NCBI GenBank assembly: GCA_033980235.1
Contig: CM067069.1
Coordinates: 20,518,650-20,582,649, forward strand
DNA: 64,000 nucleotides
Reading direction: 5' to 3'
DNA from: Diadema setosum
Taxonomy: Eukaryota > Echinodermata > Echinoidea > Diadematoida > Diadematidae
Made by a program: the position numbers and the translations under genes. Below are positions 38,146 to 51,762 of the stretch, piece after piece; positions within the stretch are counted from its first letter, which is position 1, and every line of letters begins with the position of its first letter. A model generated the notes under the pieces. The model had not been told where the DNA came from. It did not search any database and saw only the letters and a program-made list of their open reading frames with translations.

Positions 38146-39135
38146 TTAACCCTATAAAGCCCAAAGGGGGGGGGGGGGGAGATTTTCATTCGCCACTCCT
38201 TCGCCCTTTATCCAATTTCAAAAAAAAATTTGGTGACTTTTCCTAACATCTTATTGCAAACATTTTGATATATAAGTTAGCTATATTTGATATTGCTGGT
38301 TGCCATTGCAACCATAAACTGACAACCATGTCAGTCAGATTTTGCGTATTTTTCTGTTCCAATTTCAATCAACAATGTTGTAGTGTGTGAAATGGGCGTT
38401 TCTTGGCTGAAATTTGCTGAAGAAGCAAAATGTGAAGTAATTATGACTCTAAAATGTGTTTCCTATTATTTCCTTTGTTTTTACATGACATAGACATAAA
38501 ACAATAGATATAATAGAGATAATTGAAAACAACAGTTTTTCCAAAAATTGCCCTTCTATTTTATGTCATTTTGAGTCCTTCACACAAGTTATGCCTGTAA
38601 TATCATTTGTTATCACATTATCAATCTGCAAACTTAAAATTCCAATAATATGGAAATATGAAATGTGATTACTATACACCTACCTATCCCAAACAATGCA
38701 TGACAGGTCTTATAATGTATTTCTTTATGTTGTTTTGAATAGCGCCCGATGTGGGGACCTTGAGAAATTTCAACCATAACGAATAATGAGATTCGACTTG
38801 TACATCATTTGTGGCAAATATGAAAATAATCAATCTATAATAAGACATGTATACTGGGGATAAAGAAATTACACAGAAAAATGATGTTTTTAGCATAATT
38901 ATTTCCTATGTATTTCTCTATATTTTGGTAAATAACGCCCTCTATGGGTGACCTTGAAAATTTTTAAATGCGCGGTCATATAGAGTATTAGTTGCTCTAC
39001 CCATGTGCCAAATATGACGGTAAAATATCAAACAACAACAAAGTTATATGGGGGGGGGGCACAATGTGCCCTTCCCCCCCCCCCCCCCCCTTGGGCCTAG
39101 GAAGGGTCGAAATATCTTGGGCTTTATAGGGTTAA
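38146..39135. mobile_element. piggyBac-like non-autonomous element (TTAA, CCCTATAAAGCCCAA ends)
   Basis: TTAA at 38146-38149 and 39132-39135 flanks a 982-bp unit. It starts CCCTATAAAGCCCAA and ends with the exact inverse TTGGGCTTTATAGGG. CCCT...AGGG ends on a TTAA duplication are typical of the piggyBac superfamily. A G run lies just inside the left end and a C run just inside the right. A piece of about 190 bp is duplicated inside (TAGCGCCCGATGTGGGGACC near 38,741 against TAACGCCCTCTATGGGTGAC near 38,932). No transposase ORF. Confidence 0.8.
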
Positions 39136-39869
39136 TCTTCTAAACGTTTTGAAAGCTGAGTTGACAGGGCGGTACACCGCATATCGATTACTTTGATAAC
39201 GTATGGTGTGTGTGCTAGTATACCGAGGGGTAAAAGCACTCTTTAAGCTCTCTATAAATGGTTGTATTGAATGAGAATTGTTGAAGTTTGTTCCAACCTT
39301 TGGTTGTCCTCACAAAACGGGATTTTCTTTTTAACTTTGTTTGTACTGTTGCAGACCTCTGTCCTAGAGAGGAGAAAGTTCTAAAAACCTGTATTTGTCA
39401 AGTTTCTGCATGCCGAGTTCTTCCTTGGTAATATTTCAGACATTTTGTGCGTCCATTGTCCTACGATTGTGTGTATTTGCTTATGAACTTTGTACACCAA
39501 AACTACTTTACGTTTTGCCCCTCTATAGTCTCCAGTGGCCCCCACTGCAGTACAGCCACCTATATTGCTAGACACTGCTGTAGTTTCCTGAATGAAAACA
39601 CATACTTTCTCCCTCACGTTCTAATCATTTCGTAATGATGCAGTTTTGCATGATTTCCAAGCACATTATGTTGCATGTATTCCAGTTTGAGCCCTGTGAA
39701 TGCACAAGCTATCATTTTCATCTCCCTTGGCAGAACTGTAATCTTTCTTAGAAACAACCCTGTGTACGATTTGCCTTTATCGACGGTGTTATCCACCTGT
39801 CTTCCCCTATAAAAACTTTCAAGTCAAGGCTTTCTAAGTCAAGGTCATCAAAGTCTTCTTATGAAGTGA

Positions 39870-40225
39870 TTAAAGAGATCCTATCGGTGCAGATCAGGAT
39901 TTGGCTAGAAACTTTCTGGCAAGATAAGAATCCACTCATGAAGTAATACAGAGCATATCATTCTAAGAGGAATTCAATTGTTTATTTGATGAAAATCGAT
40001 TTTGGAATGACTGAGACATAAAAAATCAACAACAACAGAGTAAAACAAAGCGATCGCAGTAAAAGATGAGTCCAACCTTTTATTAGGATTACTCTGTTTT
40101 GGATATCTCAGCCATTTATTTCATCAAATATATACACAATCATACGTCATAGGAGATTTCTCATTATCTCTCAATAACTGCTGGAAGAGTTGTTAGATCG
40201 AATCCCACTACATACTCGGACAAGA
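39870..40225. mobile_element. family C foldback MITE, copy C3 (degenerate)
   Basis: It starts TTAAAGAGATCC. It shares GAGCATATCATTCTAAGAGG, TTTATTTGATGAAAATCGAT, ACAAAGCGAT and GGATATCTCAGCCATTT with C2 and C1 in the same order. The ends are eroded, so the right boundary is approximate. Confidence 0.65.
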
Positions 40226-42595
40226 GACAGCAATATCAACTTTTTTTTACTATGGGAACCCGCCGTGACAAGATCTAATAGTCAGATAGTGTTAACGGAA
40301 TGCATAGAGTTGACACTTAAGAGACCCCAACCCAGGGTAACGCCAAACAGTAATTCGTGTATTATTGCTATTGCTTTTTATAACTGCTATATACAGTCGT
40401 TATTATTGTTATTGTCGGCAATCATTTCTATGATCGTTACCAACATTTATTTAATTTCATTTACTTCATGTTTCTAAAACAAAGTCCCATCAATGAAATA
40501 ACTCTGCGGCTGAGAAAACAAACATAATGAAAATAGTAAACTTAAAAGAAGCGAACACAACAAAGGAAACAACATAATGTGTTGAAAGTTATATTGAAAT
40601 ATGGTTTTAGAATTTGCATTTTATATCATTATCCTGATCATTAATGAGTAGCTCAACGTTGATTGTTGTCTGGTATGGTAGCGCATGAAGCCATTATCAA
40701 CAGATTAGGAAAGCTAACTACTTTTGAAGGTTTTGGTGCGATATAGACAGATTTGTAAGTCTTTGCACTGCACTATATGTAGCCCCGTGCTGTAAGACTT
40801 GAAATTCTGTCAGCCGAAATACTAACTGATTTACGCATCAGTGATAATATACGGGTTGCGAGACCTAAAACCCCGAGAGGTTCGGCGGCGGAGAAATATC
40901 GTTCCACGACGATCACTGAGAAATTAAAATACAGCCGCTAAGCATGCAGTGGTCAGGCTCAGTGCTATAGTAAACGTGATTTCTGTCCGAATGTAATGAA
41001 GAATAGGAGGTTAAGACTGAGATGGCTAGATTTATAAAGTGCTATAGTCTAACACCAGGACCGATGGATTCTAATACGATTTAATACGGACTAGACTTAA
41101 AGTGCTATAGTCTAACGCCAGGACCAATGGAATCTAATATGGAGAGTAGAATCAGATCAGAATTTATTACTCTTCTCCATATACTACTTCAACTCAATAC
41201 ACTAACTCACTGTACTCGATCCCACTACCACGACCACTATAACTTTATTAGCCTATAAACAAAATCACAGATCGACGACGAAATATGCATCCCAAGTTCA
41301 TATCACTTATAAATTTAGATTGTCTAATATAACTCTGCACGACAAATTTGAGGAAAAATCAATGGTCAAAAAGCAGTAAGTTTTATGTTCACATACAGTC
41401 TATTTTGCAGAGAAAACTGTGAGGATAAATCACTACATACTCTCATCCAGCTGTGATGATAAAGTAAGCCTACAGTACTAAAATGACAAAACCACCTAAA
41501 AGTAAACAAACAGAATTCTTATCACGACGTACTGTGCTGGTATATCATGTACACGGGTATTTCCATTGACTACTTTAAAAAATCCTTGAATTGATGAAAA
41601 TAAATGGTATTCTGCTTTATATTCTGTCTGTTTTTCTTCTTTGGTAATTTGATTTCTTAACGAAAACGATGTATCCAAGAGTTCATGGAAGAATGACCAA
41701 TGTTTGGAAAGGAAAATCATGTTTTCAAAAGGATATTCAGGAACAAATACATCCTAATAAACTTGTGTGAGCTCATCTTGTTTACTGTTTTTGAGTAAGG
41801 TGCACGTTGAATCTCACACTTCAAGTGTTGAAATTAAGAGAGGAGCAGCTTAAGCCTCGCTTTGTATGTGTTTATATTGTATGCATTTGGTTTGACTCTT
41901 GTATTTTTGCATTTCGCGCCTATGCCTGCCGCAGTGAAAAAATACGGGCAGAAAGCCTCGGCCCTAAACCTTGATATTCTTACGTAATCCGAGTAGAAAA
42001 CCCTGTAAATATTGTCAACTTAAGTCTTTAAACCACCATTCTAAAAGAATAACTTGATGTCAAAGTTCCTTTTCTGCGACTGGTGGCCACTATATACCAA
42101 CAGATGTATTTTATAGGGTTGCAATCCCTATTCACAACCTGTTGTATAAAGAAAAGCTAGAACTCTGTGATTGTGGTTTCGAGGGGGTTAATTCCATATT
42201 CTGTACCTTCATTGCGGGTAACTTGATCCAGGTAATAAAGGGTTAAGTCTACACATGCAACCATTTTCACATCACCAAACATAGGCTCAATGTGGGTGGG
42301 CTGTTTTGGACGTTGTCCTCTCTTGATTATAGAGAAAGTGGCTGGCAAGAAAGACTAGGTTACTCAGAAATCATTCATGCAGAACACCCAGAAGTCAATA
42401 AAAGAGATGCACACCCCGGATGGTCGGGCGGAATTCTCCCTGGTGGTCGCCATGAGTGGACACACACCCATCTCAGAAAGAGACACACCCATCACCATCA
42501 TCACCATCCACCCCCAACGTCCGGCAACCACACATCACCCCCACCACCAAACAGCGAAATCGCGTGACAAACAAATTATCTGTACTCTTAAACAT
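40226..42595. other. no gene seen; one 62-bp tandem duplication
   Basis: AAGTGCTATAGTCTAAC occurs at 41,037 and 41,099 with related flanks (CCAGGACC.ATGGA.TCTAATA). The remainder holds no supported exon. The CACC-rich tract at 42,483-42,552 is low complexity. Confidence 0.5.
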
Positions 42596-42751
42596 TAAAA
42601 AAATTCAAGTGAAAATATTCACTATATTCAATATAAATATTCACTCTTGAAGGAGTTAATTGAAGGAGTGAATAACAAGAAAAAAAAGTGAAATAAAAAA
42701 AAATCAAGTGAAAATATTCACTAATAATAACAAAGAGTGAATTTAGAGTGA
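42596..42751. repeat. cluster of AGTGAA / TTCACT short palindromes
   Basis: AAGTGAAAATATTCACT occurs twice (about 42,607 and 42,696). GAGTGAAT, TTCACTCTTGAAGG and GAGTGAAAATGTTCA variants lie between. It directly precedes the half copy of family B. Confidence 0.7.
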
Positions 42752-43069
42752 AAATGTTCATTTCTGAAGTTATTCAACCAGGAATAACATCCTGTTTCAG
42801 ACTTCAATGACAGAAACATTGAAATTTCGTCATTTTTTGTACACGATCAATGGAAAATTGTGAGGTTATAGCATGGTCAGCTCACTTATTTGCATATTCA
42901 TATCCACTGTACAAGAACTGTTTTGCAGAAATTAGCAAAACTTCACAATTCATAGCTACCTCATTATTTTTTCACCCGATTTGAGTCAAATTTTTACTGT
43001 TGAACTCGTAAGATTTTACTCTTTTTTTAAATCAGACTAGCTTATTTCTGTACAGGATTTCCTCTTTAA
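42752..43069 (-). mobile_element. family B MITE, half copy B2
   Basis: Read on the minus strand it follows the left half of B1: TTAAAGAGGAAATCC, AGTCTGATTTAA, AAGTTTTGCTAATTTCTGC, GTGGATATGAATATGCAAAT, TCACAATTTTCCATTGATCG, CTTCAGAA. The other arm is absent. Confidence 0.8.
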
Positions 43070-43547
43070 GAATCGACAATGTGTTTCAGATTCCTTCAGG
43101 TTATACTTGCATGAATACGAGACCACGTGGAAATAATTTGTCTGAAATAGATTATTATTGGCCGTACATAATCGGGTGACTGGTCTAAATAGACTGGCTG
43201 CAAAAAAAAAAAACCCAATATGAACATTGTAGGCCCTACTTACGTTCGCCATGTGAATTAATCGTTTAAAAAAAAACCGTGTGTGGTCAATTTCTGTCGA
43301 TATTCAAGGAGTCCAACAAAATAGGCATATACTTTGACATACGCCTTGCTAAAAATACAACTTGGTTGGTGTTCACAGACTAATGTGCGTCATATCCGAG
43401 TCGACGTAAATTTAGAGGGAACTTTTTGCGCAACCTGTAGAGATCATGTTTGAAGAAGAAATATAACCATACTTGGACATCCTTGCAGCTAGTACTGAGT
43501 ACACTAAAACATCGTAATGGGAAACTGATGTGTTTTTAATGGTTACA

Positions 43548-43852
43548 GCTTGTTACTCCGAAGGTTCGTTATTCCGAAGGCTCTTTGGTCCGAAGATTCG
43601 TTATTCCGAAGGCTCTTTAGTCCGAAGATTCGTTATTCCGAAGGTTCGTTATTCCGAGTTTCATTTTCGGATTAACGAATCTCCGGAATAACGAACCTTT
43701 GGAATAACGCCACAAAAGTTTGGATTAACGAACCCTTTTTCATTTTCGTATTAACGAACCTCTAGGTATAGGGAATTTGCGTGTTTCGGATTAACGAACC
43801 TTCGGAATAACGAAACTTCGGAATAGCGGACCTTCGGAATAACGAACAGCAC
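43548..43852. repeat. inverted array of GTTATTCCGAAGGTTC-type units
   Basis: Up to about 43,660 the motif TTCGTTATTCCGAAGG is repeated forward, alternating with GGTCCGAAGATTCG variants. From about 43,665 on the inverse form CCTTCGGAATAACGAA dominates, alternating with GGATTAACGAACC. The ends (GTTACTCCGAAGG and CCTTCGGAATAACGAAC) are inverse to each other, so the array can fold back on itself. Confidence 0.85.
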
Positions 43853-44519
43853 CCTATCTAATACATCTTGAAGCTCCAAGGTAAATTTGGTAGGCCTATT
43901 GAGAAGTGGAAAGACACCATGAAATCACCTTCATTCCCAAAAATGAACCATAAACTAAAAATATTCCATTTTCAATGATGGCTGATGAAACAGCTTAAGA
44001 ACAGCTAAACGCGCAGAGGACGATGTACATGTATATATTACGAGCACTACACGATGATTCTCTAGCCTTTTGGCCATGGGGTCAAATGTAAAGGGAAAAT
44101 GTTTAAATGTAACAATTTTCCCATATTTTGACCTGCTTTTTTAAACAATTAAGTTATTCAATATATGAAAACCCAGTTTAAGGAAAGTAAGCATTTAACA
44201 CATTAGTGATAGATATGTTATTTGGATATGTTTCTTTTTTTTTATACAGTAATCATAAATTCAACATAATTTGGGATATTCGCATATTACACTGAACAAG
44301 AGGTTGATTTAAAATACAGATTAAATTTCCTTAACGACGTACATGTATCTTTGGATATTGATATCAATAGGTTATATTGCTGTACATTTCTAGTAGGTCT
44401 ATGTCTATCATATCTATGTACATGTATCTGTTCATTGCTCTATATGTATGCATACTATGTACTTGTACCAATGTAATGTGTATGCATGCAAACAAAACAA
44501 ATTTCCATACATGGACAAT

Positions 44520-44797
44520 AGAACAGAACAGAACAGAACAGAACAGAACAGAATAGAATAGAATAGAATAGAATAGAATAGAATAGAATAGAATAGAATA
44601 GAATAGAATAGAATAGAATAGAATAGAATAGAATAGAATAGAATAGAATAGAATAGAATAGAATAGAATAGAATAGAATAGAATAGAATAGAATAGAATA
44701 GAATAGAATAGAATAGAATAGAATAGAATAGAATAGAATAGAATAGAATAGAATAGAATAGAATAGAATAGAAGAGAATAGAATAGAAGAGAATAAA
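44520..44797 (+). repeat. (GAATA)n minisatellite with GAACA start
   Basis: About 55 pentamer units. The first six are GAACA, the rest GAATA, with a few GAAGA near the end. Both minus-strand open frames through it are artefacts of a stop-free 5-bp repeat. Confidence 0.97.
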
Positions 44798-44805
44798 ATA
44801 AAATG

Positions 44806-47405
44806 ATATATGTACATGTATTTAGCAATGTAGGGTTCATCAAACTGAAATCTGCATGAAATCATTCAGACAGCTGGTTGGCCACTATCAATGCCAGTTC
44901 AAAGGTCAAGGATCACAGCACTCACACTTCTCAGCGCATACCAGCAAGATTGACGTGACTGCCACTGAGCAACAACGAAACAGTTCTATTCATTTATGTA
45001 ATTGATTTTATTATTTACTTATGAGACTTCGAACACGCTTTCTTTCTTGCCTGCCTCCACTGGAATCATACATAAAAAATATTGCATTATCATTCTCCAG
45101 AAACAACAGTATAGTAGTAGAAGTAGAGTAGAAGTAGTACACGTTCATAAGAACTTGAAAGTATAACACGCTAACCATACATACAAAAAGTACATGCAAT
45201 TGATGTGTCAACAAGGTTAGTAGTTACATTGATTGAAGTTTTGTTTGTTTTTTGTTGTTTTATTATCAACTTAAAAACAATGAAAACATTTAAATGAATG
45301 CCATTTATACAAGACCCGACAGAAGAATTTGTCAAATATAATGATATACATATACATGAGCTCCGGCCAGTCATTTACCGTCACCTGCTCACATGTCTTT
45401 TTCCGTGCTATTTATAGTGCGATACCAACCAATGACTGCAACGCGGGAAGGCAAAAATACAAAATACCTGACAAAATGAAAAGACAGCTACAATATGTTA
45501 CAATCACCACAAGACAAGAAATTGTATGTACAGACTGGTTAATGAGACTAGCATGCCTAATACAATCTCTGACTAGAGAAAGTCTTTTGTGAACAGAAAA
45601 AAAGAGAGTGAATGCAGAAAGATGATAATAATAACAACAATAATAATTAAATACTAAGCAACACTGTGTGACAGGTATCAGTATATACACAAAATCTGAT
45701 ATGTGCAATACCAGACCAAACATTGTTTTTTGTTTCTTTTTTCTTTATCGACAAGACTGTTGCAAAGTTGACAATAGAAGAATAGAAGCTGAAAATACAT
45801 ACAAATCACAATGGACAATATATGATAATGCGTAACAACTTCTGACAGGAATGACAAGGAAAACATCACTTTCTGACTAGAAATGAGGTGGGAAAGTGTT
45901 TCCACCTCTTTTCGAACGCAAATTGATACATGAAGCGACTGTGTTAGCTTCCTTCTGCAAAACTGCTAATCCATCTATCAGACATGAATGGTTGGAATAT
46001 TGACACGTCGGGGTGTAGGGGAGGATGTCACTGGAAGTGTTTACATTCCTGTGAAACTCGACATCCTGATTGATTGTGCAGACCCGAGTGGGGTCAGAAT
46101 CTGAACAATTACAGTGTACCTCCTAAGAATGGGAAAAAGAGTGCACGAAGAACACATTCTTAACGTCTGTCACGAGAGTAGCAAATGGGCCCAGGAAAAT
46201 CAATGAAACGACAAAAGAGATGCATCAAATACACACAGTATACCTAAAATGGCCAGAACATATTACATAGGGACCAATATGAGATTTATCACTATGAGTA
46301 GATTGTTCAGCACGAGTTGGAAAAAAAAAATCGCAAACATGTTTAGAATGAAGGTAGAGATAATGACAAAGAGTAAGAAGCAAAAGGACGTAACTTACAA
46401 AGCAGGTTAGTACGAGAGATGAGATGAGAAAATGTAGTAACCATGCAAAACAAATGCAGCAGCAAAGATAAAGTTTATCCTTCTTGAAATACAATAATTG
46501 TTAAGTGATAACTTTTTTCCTTCTTGAAATACAATGGTTGACTAATACCTTTTTTTTTCTCAAATAAAAGTAAGGGGCAGTGGGCTAACTTCTGAAGTTT
46601 ACTGGTAATCACATATGAATAATGAGAAGTAGCATTTAAAAAAAAAAAAAAATGGGTTTGTTGACAAAGCCAAGTCTGCAGCATATTACAGAGAGACAAC
46701 ACTCTTTCACCAAACACACTCTCTGAACCAAACACACTGTCCTGAAACAAAACATGACAAAACAAACACAAACTTAAGAAAGAATAGAGAAAATGCTATT
46801 GGTGTCTGGCTGAAGAAATATACTCTTGCAGTTTCAAAACCAACAAACAAAATTCTGAGGTCTCGAAACTGACCTCCCTTCAGAGTCAATACTCATTCTC
46901 CAGACATCTCGTATCATGTAGCTCCTTACAAAATAAGCCGGATGTTCCAAGAAAATACCATCAGTCGCAGGCAGAGAGCTGTACATAGGGATTATATGTC
47001 ATTGTGGCATTTGTAGTATCAGTGTTTTGAGAACCAACATACGAAAATAGCATATCTCTTACACTAGTCTATACATGGCCAATGACAACCGTTATCTTGA
47101 CACATGGACCATAAGCCATGCAGCCAAGATGGACCTGTGACGCTCTATAGCCACTATGCGTACATGACACTTGTCGTTTGCCTGTTCATAGAAGTTTACA
47201 GGTACGAGTAGAAAAGTGAAGAAAAAAAGAAAAAAAGAACTGAGATGCAAAGTTAATGTCAGTTTGACAATCAAGACCATAAATACACAACCATACAGGT
47301 AACAGGTAGATGATACATTACAATTATCAACATTCTTTGACATATACACACACACACATCCTTAGGACCGTCCACATACCAGCATTTACATAAACACAAG
47401 TTCGA

Positions 47406-47463
<58 letters not shown>

Positions 47464-48592
47464 TCTCTTTTTTTTGCTTTGTTTTGTTCAATTTTGCGAG
47501 ACACAGGATAAACTGCCACTCAGTACCCTAGTCTGAGTCTACCAGCCTCCCATTCAAAGTGTAGACTAGATGGTTATCATACGTTTTTGCGAGTATTGAA
47601 ATAAGCAGATCTGATTAAAGTGACACACTGCCCCTCCCCTATTCCCCTTGTCCAGCAACAATACATAATGCCCAGAGATGCTGTAGAAATCATAGACCAC
47701 TCATCACGACTGTACCACATCCCTATGCATACAAATACTTCACAGAAGATTGTAATTTGTCAGGTTTATGGGCCCTGTTCCCCTATGGAGACCAAAGGAA
47801 AAAAAAAAATAATTGAAGATATTGGTTTGCTATTACTTAATAATACATACTCAAGTCCAATATCTCCCCCCCCCCCCCATTAGCCATACAGCTATAATAA
47901 GCCTCATTATAGACATCCACAGTACACACCACTTGTTAGATAATGTCCTCCTCACGAGTCCCAGATTCTTCACATTTCACATTCTTGTCCTCTCCACAAC
48001 AGAGTGGAAATATGACTAACGCCTAGGTTTTGTAACACTAGAAACATGAAACACACAGACTTTGCAAGGTAAAAAGAGACCAAAGGTGAACAATGCCATG
48101 GTGGTACTGATCGTGTACAAGGATGTTATGAAATCTGTTAAAAACTTTATGGTATAACAAGTATTCAGTTGTAAGGTGGCAAAACAGAATGAAACGGCTA
48201 AATCTTCAATATCAATTGTGATCGTGTCTACTCATATGTGTTCTGACATGGTAGTAAAGTCTTTTTTTAAAATCATTTTCTGCTTCACACACATCTTTCA
48301 GAACAAATCGTCCCTATACAATATTCAACTACAGAACTGAAGCTGAGTAAAATGAACATAATAAAGGAGGCCCTATAAACAACTTTCAGTTTATTATGTA
48401 TCAAACAGGTTACCACGACTAATTTCATTTGAGTATCTGATAGGAATTAATAAATACAATATTTCCAGTACAGTGACCAATTTCAGGGTACTTGAAAATA
48501 ACCTTGGTTTCATAATTGTGCTTTATAAACATTTGTTTCTGTTGCTGTTATTGTTTTTTAGTTGTTGTTGTTGAAAAGAGAGATATACATAT

Positions 48593-48626
<34 letters not shown>

Positions 48627-51600
48627 AGAAGGAAGAGATTTTGAAATACAATGAGAAGAAACCCCTAACAGAGAGATCAGATTCTAGTTAAGATTTACAG
48701 TGGAAGATAAATGTATAGTATGTGTCACTTCATTACACTGGACATATCATATTCATGACTTTCACTTACTAAATTTGCCGCTACTCGCTGCACACAACTC
48801 TACTACTGCCACATCTCTAAATGTGTTCCTTCCATTTGCATAGATCATCTGGAGAAGCACAAACATATCAATTTTTTTTTTCTTTTTTTTTTTTTGACAG
48901 AAAGTTGGCGTTAGTTCAGAGTGTGGGATAGCCATACAATCCATTTTGATATTTTTGGTGAAAGAAAAATACTTAGAATTACAACAAAATGTCAAATCCC
49001 TACAACATGGCAGAATTTAAAACAAACAGAAATGGTTGACACAGATATACAAAACGAGAAACAACAATTAGAGAGAGCAAAACAGTGTGAAGACAAGAAC
49101 TAACAAAATGGAGAAATACGTTCTTAGAACTGGCAATACATATTACTCTTTATACAGAATAGAAAATTTTACATGAATATTTTAACAACTGAGAGACGAA
49201 AAAGAACAAATGTTGGCAACTGTTCAAACATATCTTGTCAACATATGCAGGTGCTTTATATATACCTATTTATCTTGCCTGCCAATGTAAGAATCAATGC
49301 TACACAAAACAAGGGTAGAGAACAAAATCATAATATACACATATGTACATGATTCCCTTTCGGGCATTTCAAACGGACCAGATGACAAACGTGTGCCAAC
49401 ACAATGGAAGGTTAACAACTTTACTTTCCCACACAAGAGCTCCCCAAGGGGGGTTTCTATCTGTACATTGAGCAAGTCATTCTGTCCATTACATTCACAC
49501 ATTTCATGATACCACTCACTTTAAATAAACGTCACCATCTAGTGATAGTACAATACACAAGCTCTATGATAATTAAACTCCACGCCCCGAAACATCTCAT
49601 ATTCATAACTCCCAATTCTCTCTCACTTGGGTACCTAGAGGCACAACTAATAAATACTACTAGGTTTGTTTTTTTTTTCCCCCTCCTCCATGTACACAAT
49701 GAAGCTGTGCACAGTGAAATGGCAACCTTGTGGCACACACACCCCACCACATGTCAAAACCACGACATGTGACGCAAATCAGAGAGAAAAAGAGAACATG
49801 TAATCGACGACACTGCTGTCACACATCTTAAATGTAAGTCTAACATCCCCACAAATTATGTCATAATGCATTCTTTTCACTTGAACATTGTATCTTTGCC
49901 GAAAACATCTCTTTACAAGTAACAGCCATTTTCTAATACAAAGAGATCAGATTTTATGTAAAGTAATTTCACACAAGATGTCCTCTCAGCATGTAAGTAG
50001 ACACATATCAATGCTCTCTTCACAGTGAGAGAGAGAGAATCGCCTCGGCAAATCAAGGCTGCTTGGGTGTGATAATGGTAAGAATCATCCATGGCACTTG
50101 GCAGACGGAAAGCACAAACTTGGTTTCAGTTTCGATTTCTGCACTTATTCCTTTTACCCCTTACATTCCCATGCATCACAAACAAGATATCTGGCTGAAC
50201 ATCAGGACTCATTCTCAGACTTGTTGCTAGGATGATATGATTCTCGAGCAAATGACTTCTTTCAATAAAAGCTATATGATGATCATAGTATGTACGGTCC
50301 TCGCATTAGAGCACCAAGTATACGATATAAATAGGAAAAACTGCATTGACCTCAGTTCCAACTTGTGATATAGTGTGAGGTGATATTGATACAATTATAT
50401 TAAAAGTCTAGTTGAGAGTTCATGTTAATAGCCAGTGAAGTACAGGAGTCGGAGAAAGAATGGGTGTAGAAAGAGACGAAATGAGTATACATTGCCACTG
50501 GATGACAAAGTCGTTATTGGATTTCCACATCACATTTGACAGTCAAGTTCAGACACACCACATTTGTGAGTCTCAGCTGTTATTCAGGGACAGCATCTGG
50601 GGGGCATCATCATCTTAAGTTGCCATGGAAACAAGAGTGATCGGTAACTGCATTTCCTGACTTGGTTAGCTGGCTCTGGTGGTCTCTGGCATGCCCCGAG
50701 GATACATGCAGCCTTTCGTCATCAAGGCAGTTGGGTCTGCCTCAAACTGATCTGTACCGAGACTTTCCATGTGTGTCATGATGCTTTGTCATTCATGTAT
50801 TGATATTAATAAGAATGTGATACGCTCCATCCATCCTCTTTACGTTACAGAAATCCAGAGACGGGGCGCAACTCTCTAGAAGAGAGCACGGGAAGTCCCC
50901 CATTTGAGCATTCAGACCCTATTTGATGCCTAGCATGTGTACAGATTGGCTAATTCCTCTGCATTCCCTGAAAAGGAAGGAAAAGAAAATTGGTCTCTCT
51001 CACGATTGCACTATGTACAGCAACTTTGCGTCTTCTGTCACTGGCTAAATATCGGCATGATTGTTTACCCGAGCAGAGCACTTCACCATACAATTTCATA
51101 CACAACATGTACACCTTGCCCTACAACTGAAGTAGACTGCGACTATTTCAACATTGAATTACAGCACGAGACATTTGTGCAGCGTTGCTTGGATTCAGTA
51201 TTCATACTTCAACCACTAACAGCCCATGGAATTTGAATGCCTGCTTTCATTATTATGTACATATGTACAATGTATTTCTACCTGTGATCATTGTCAATAT
51301 CAAAAGTTGTTTCCGCCACATGGCAGCAGAAAGTATAAAAATTAGAATATACTTTGTTTCTCGTAATCTATCTGTATTTGAATGAATTTACAACACATAT
51401 CACTATACAATGACGATGATTTTTGTCGTATTCTCAGACACAAGGATACAGGCAATAGTACATGAACAACCACGTTGATGGTGTGTCGCGGTCTATTCTA
51501 CTGAGCCAAGTCATTCCAGAGCAACGTTTTAGTCAGAGTGGGCAGGTGGCTGGAGGCTGCAACCATAAAGTGCTCCCTCTATGGGTCAGACTGCTAGTCT

Positions 51601-51657
51601 CAAGCCAAGTCTTGGCCGTGTGTCTGACGCAGTGCTCTGCCGTCTTTGTGAAGAGAT
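44806..51657. other. region downstream of BRD4-like gene, no coding exon seen
   Basis: This is mixed AT-rich sequence, only lightly loaded with repeats compared with the region to its left. It may include a long 3' UTR of the minus-strand gene. It contains an (AT)n run at 47,409-47,461, an (AG)n run near 48,592-48,620, several homopolymer runs, and a doubled piece of about 40 bp with TTCTTGAAATACAAT at 46,482-46,535. The short ORFs lack domain, phase or splice support. Confidence 0.5.
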
Positions 51658-51663
51658 TTTATT
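51658..51663 (-). terminator. possible proximal polyadenylation signal AATAAA
   Basis: AATAAA on the minus strand lies about 100 bp after the BRD4-like stop codon. It would give a very short 3' UTR. Another AATAAA lies far downstream near 45,007-45,012. Which one is used cannot be told from sequence. Confidence 0.35.
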
Positions 51664-51762
51664 GCTGACAGCAGGGGCTTCCGTCCTCGGGCGTCTCTCC
51701 CTGGCTCCTTGCACTTCAGGCTGAGACAGTACCTTGTGGTCTGGGGCTGTGGCTGCCATGTG

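Noticed and set aside
44364..44865. Two long minus-strand ORFs (136 and 159 codons)
   Set aside because: Both are translations of the (GAATA)n repeat, which has no stop in these frames.
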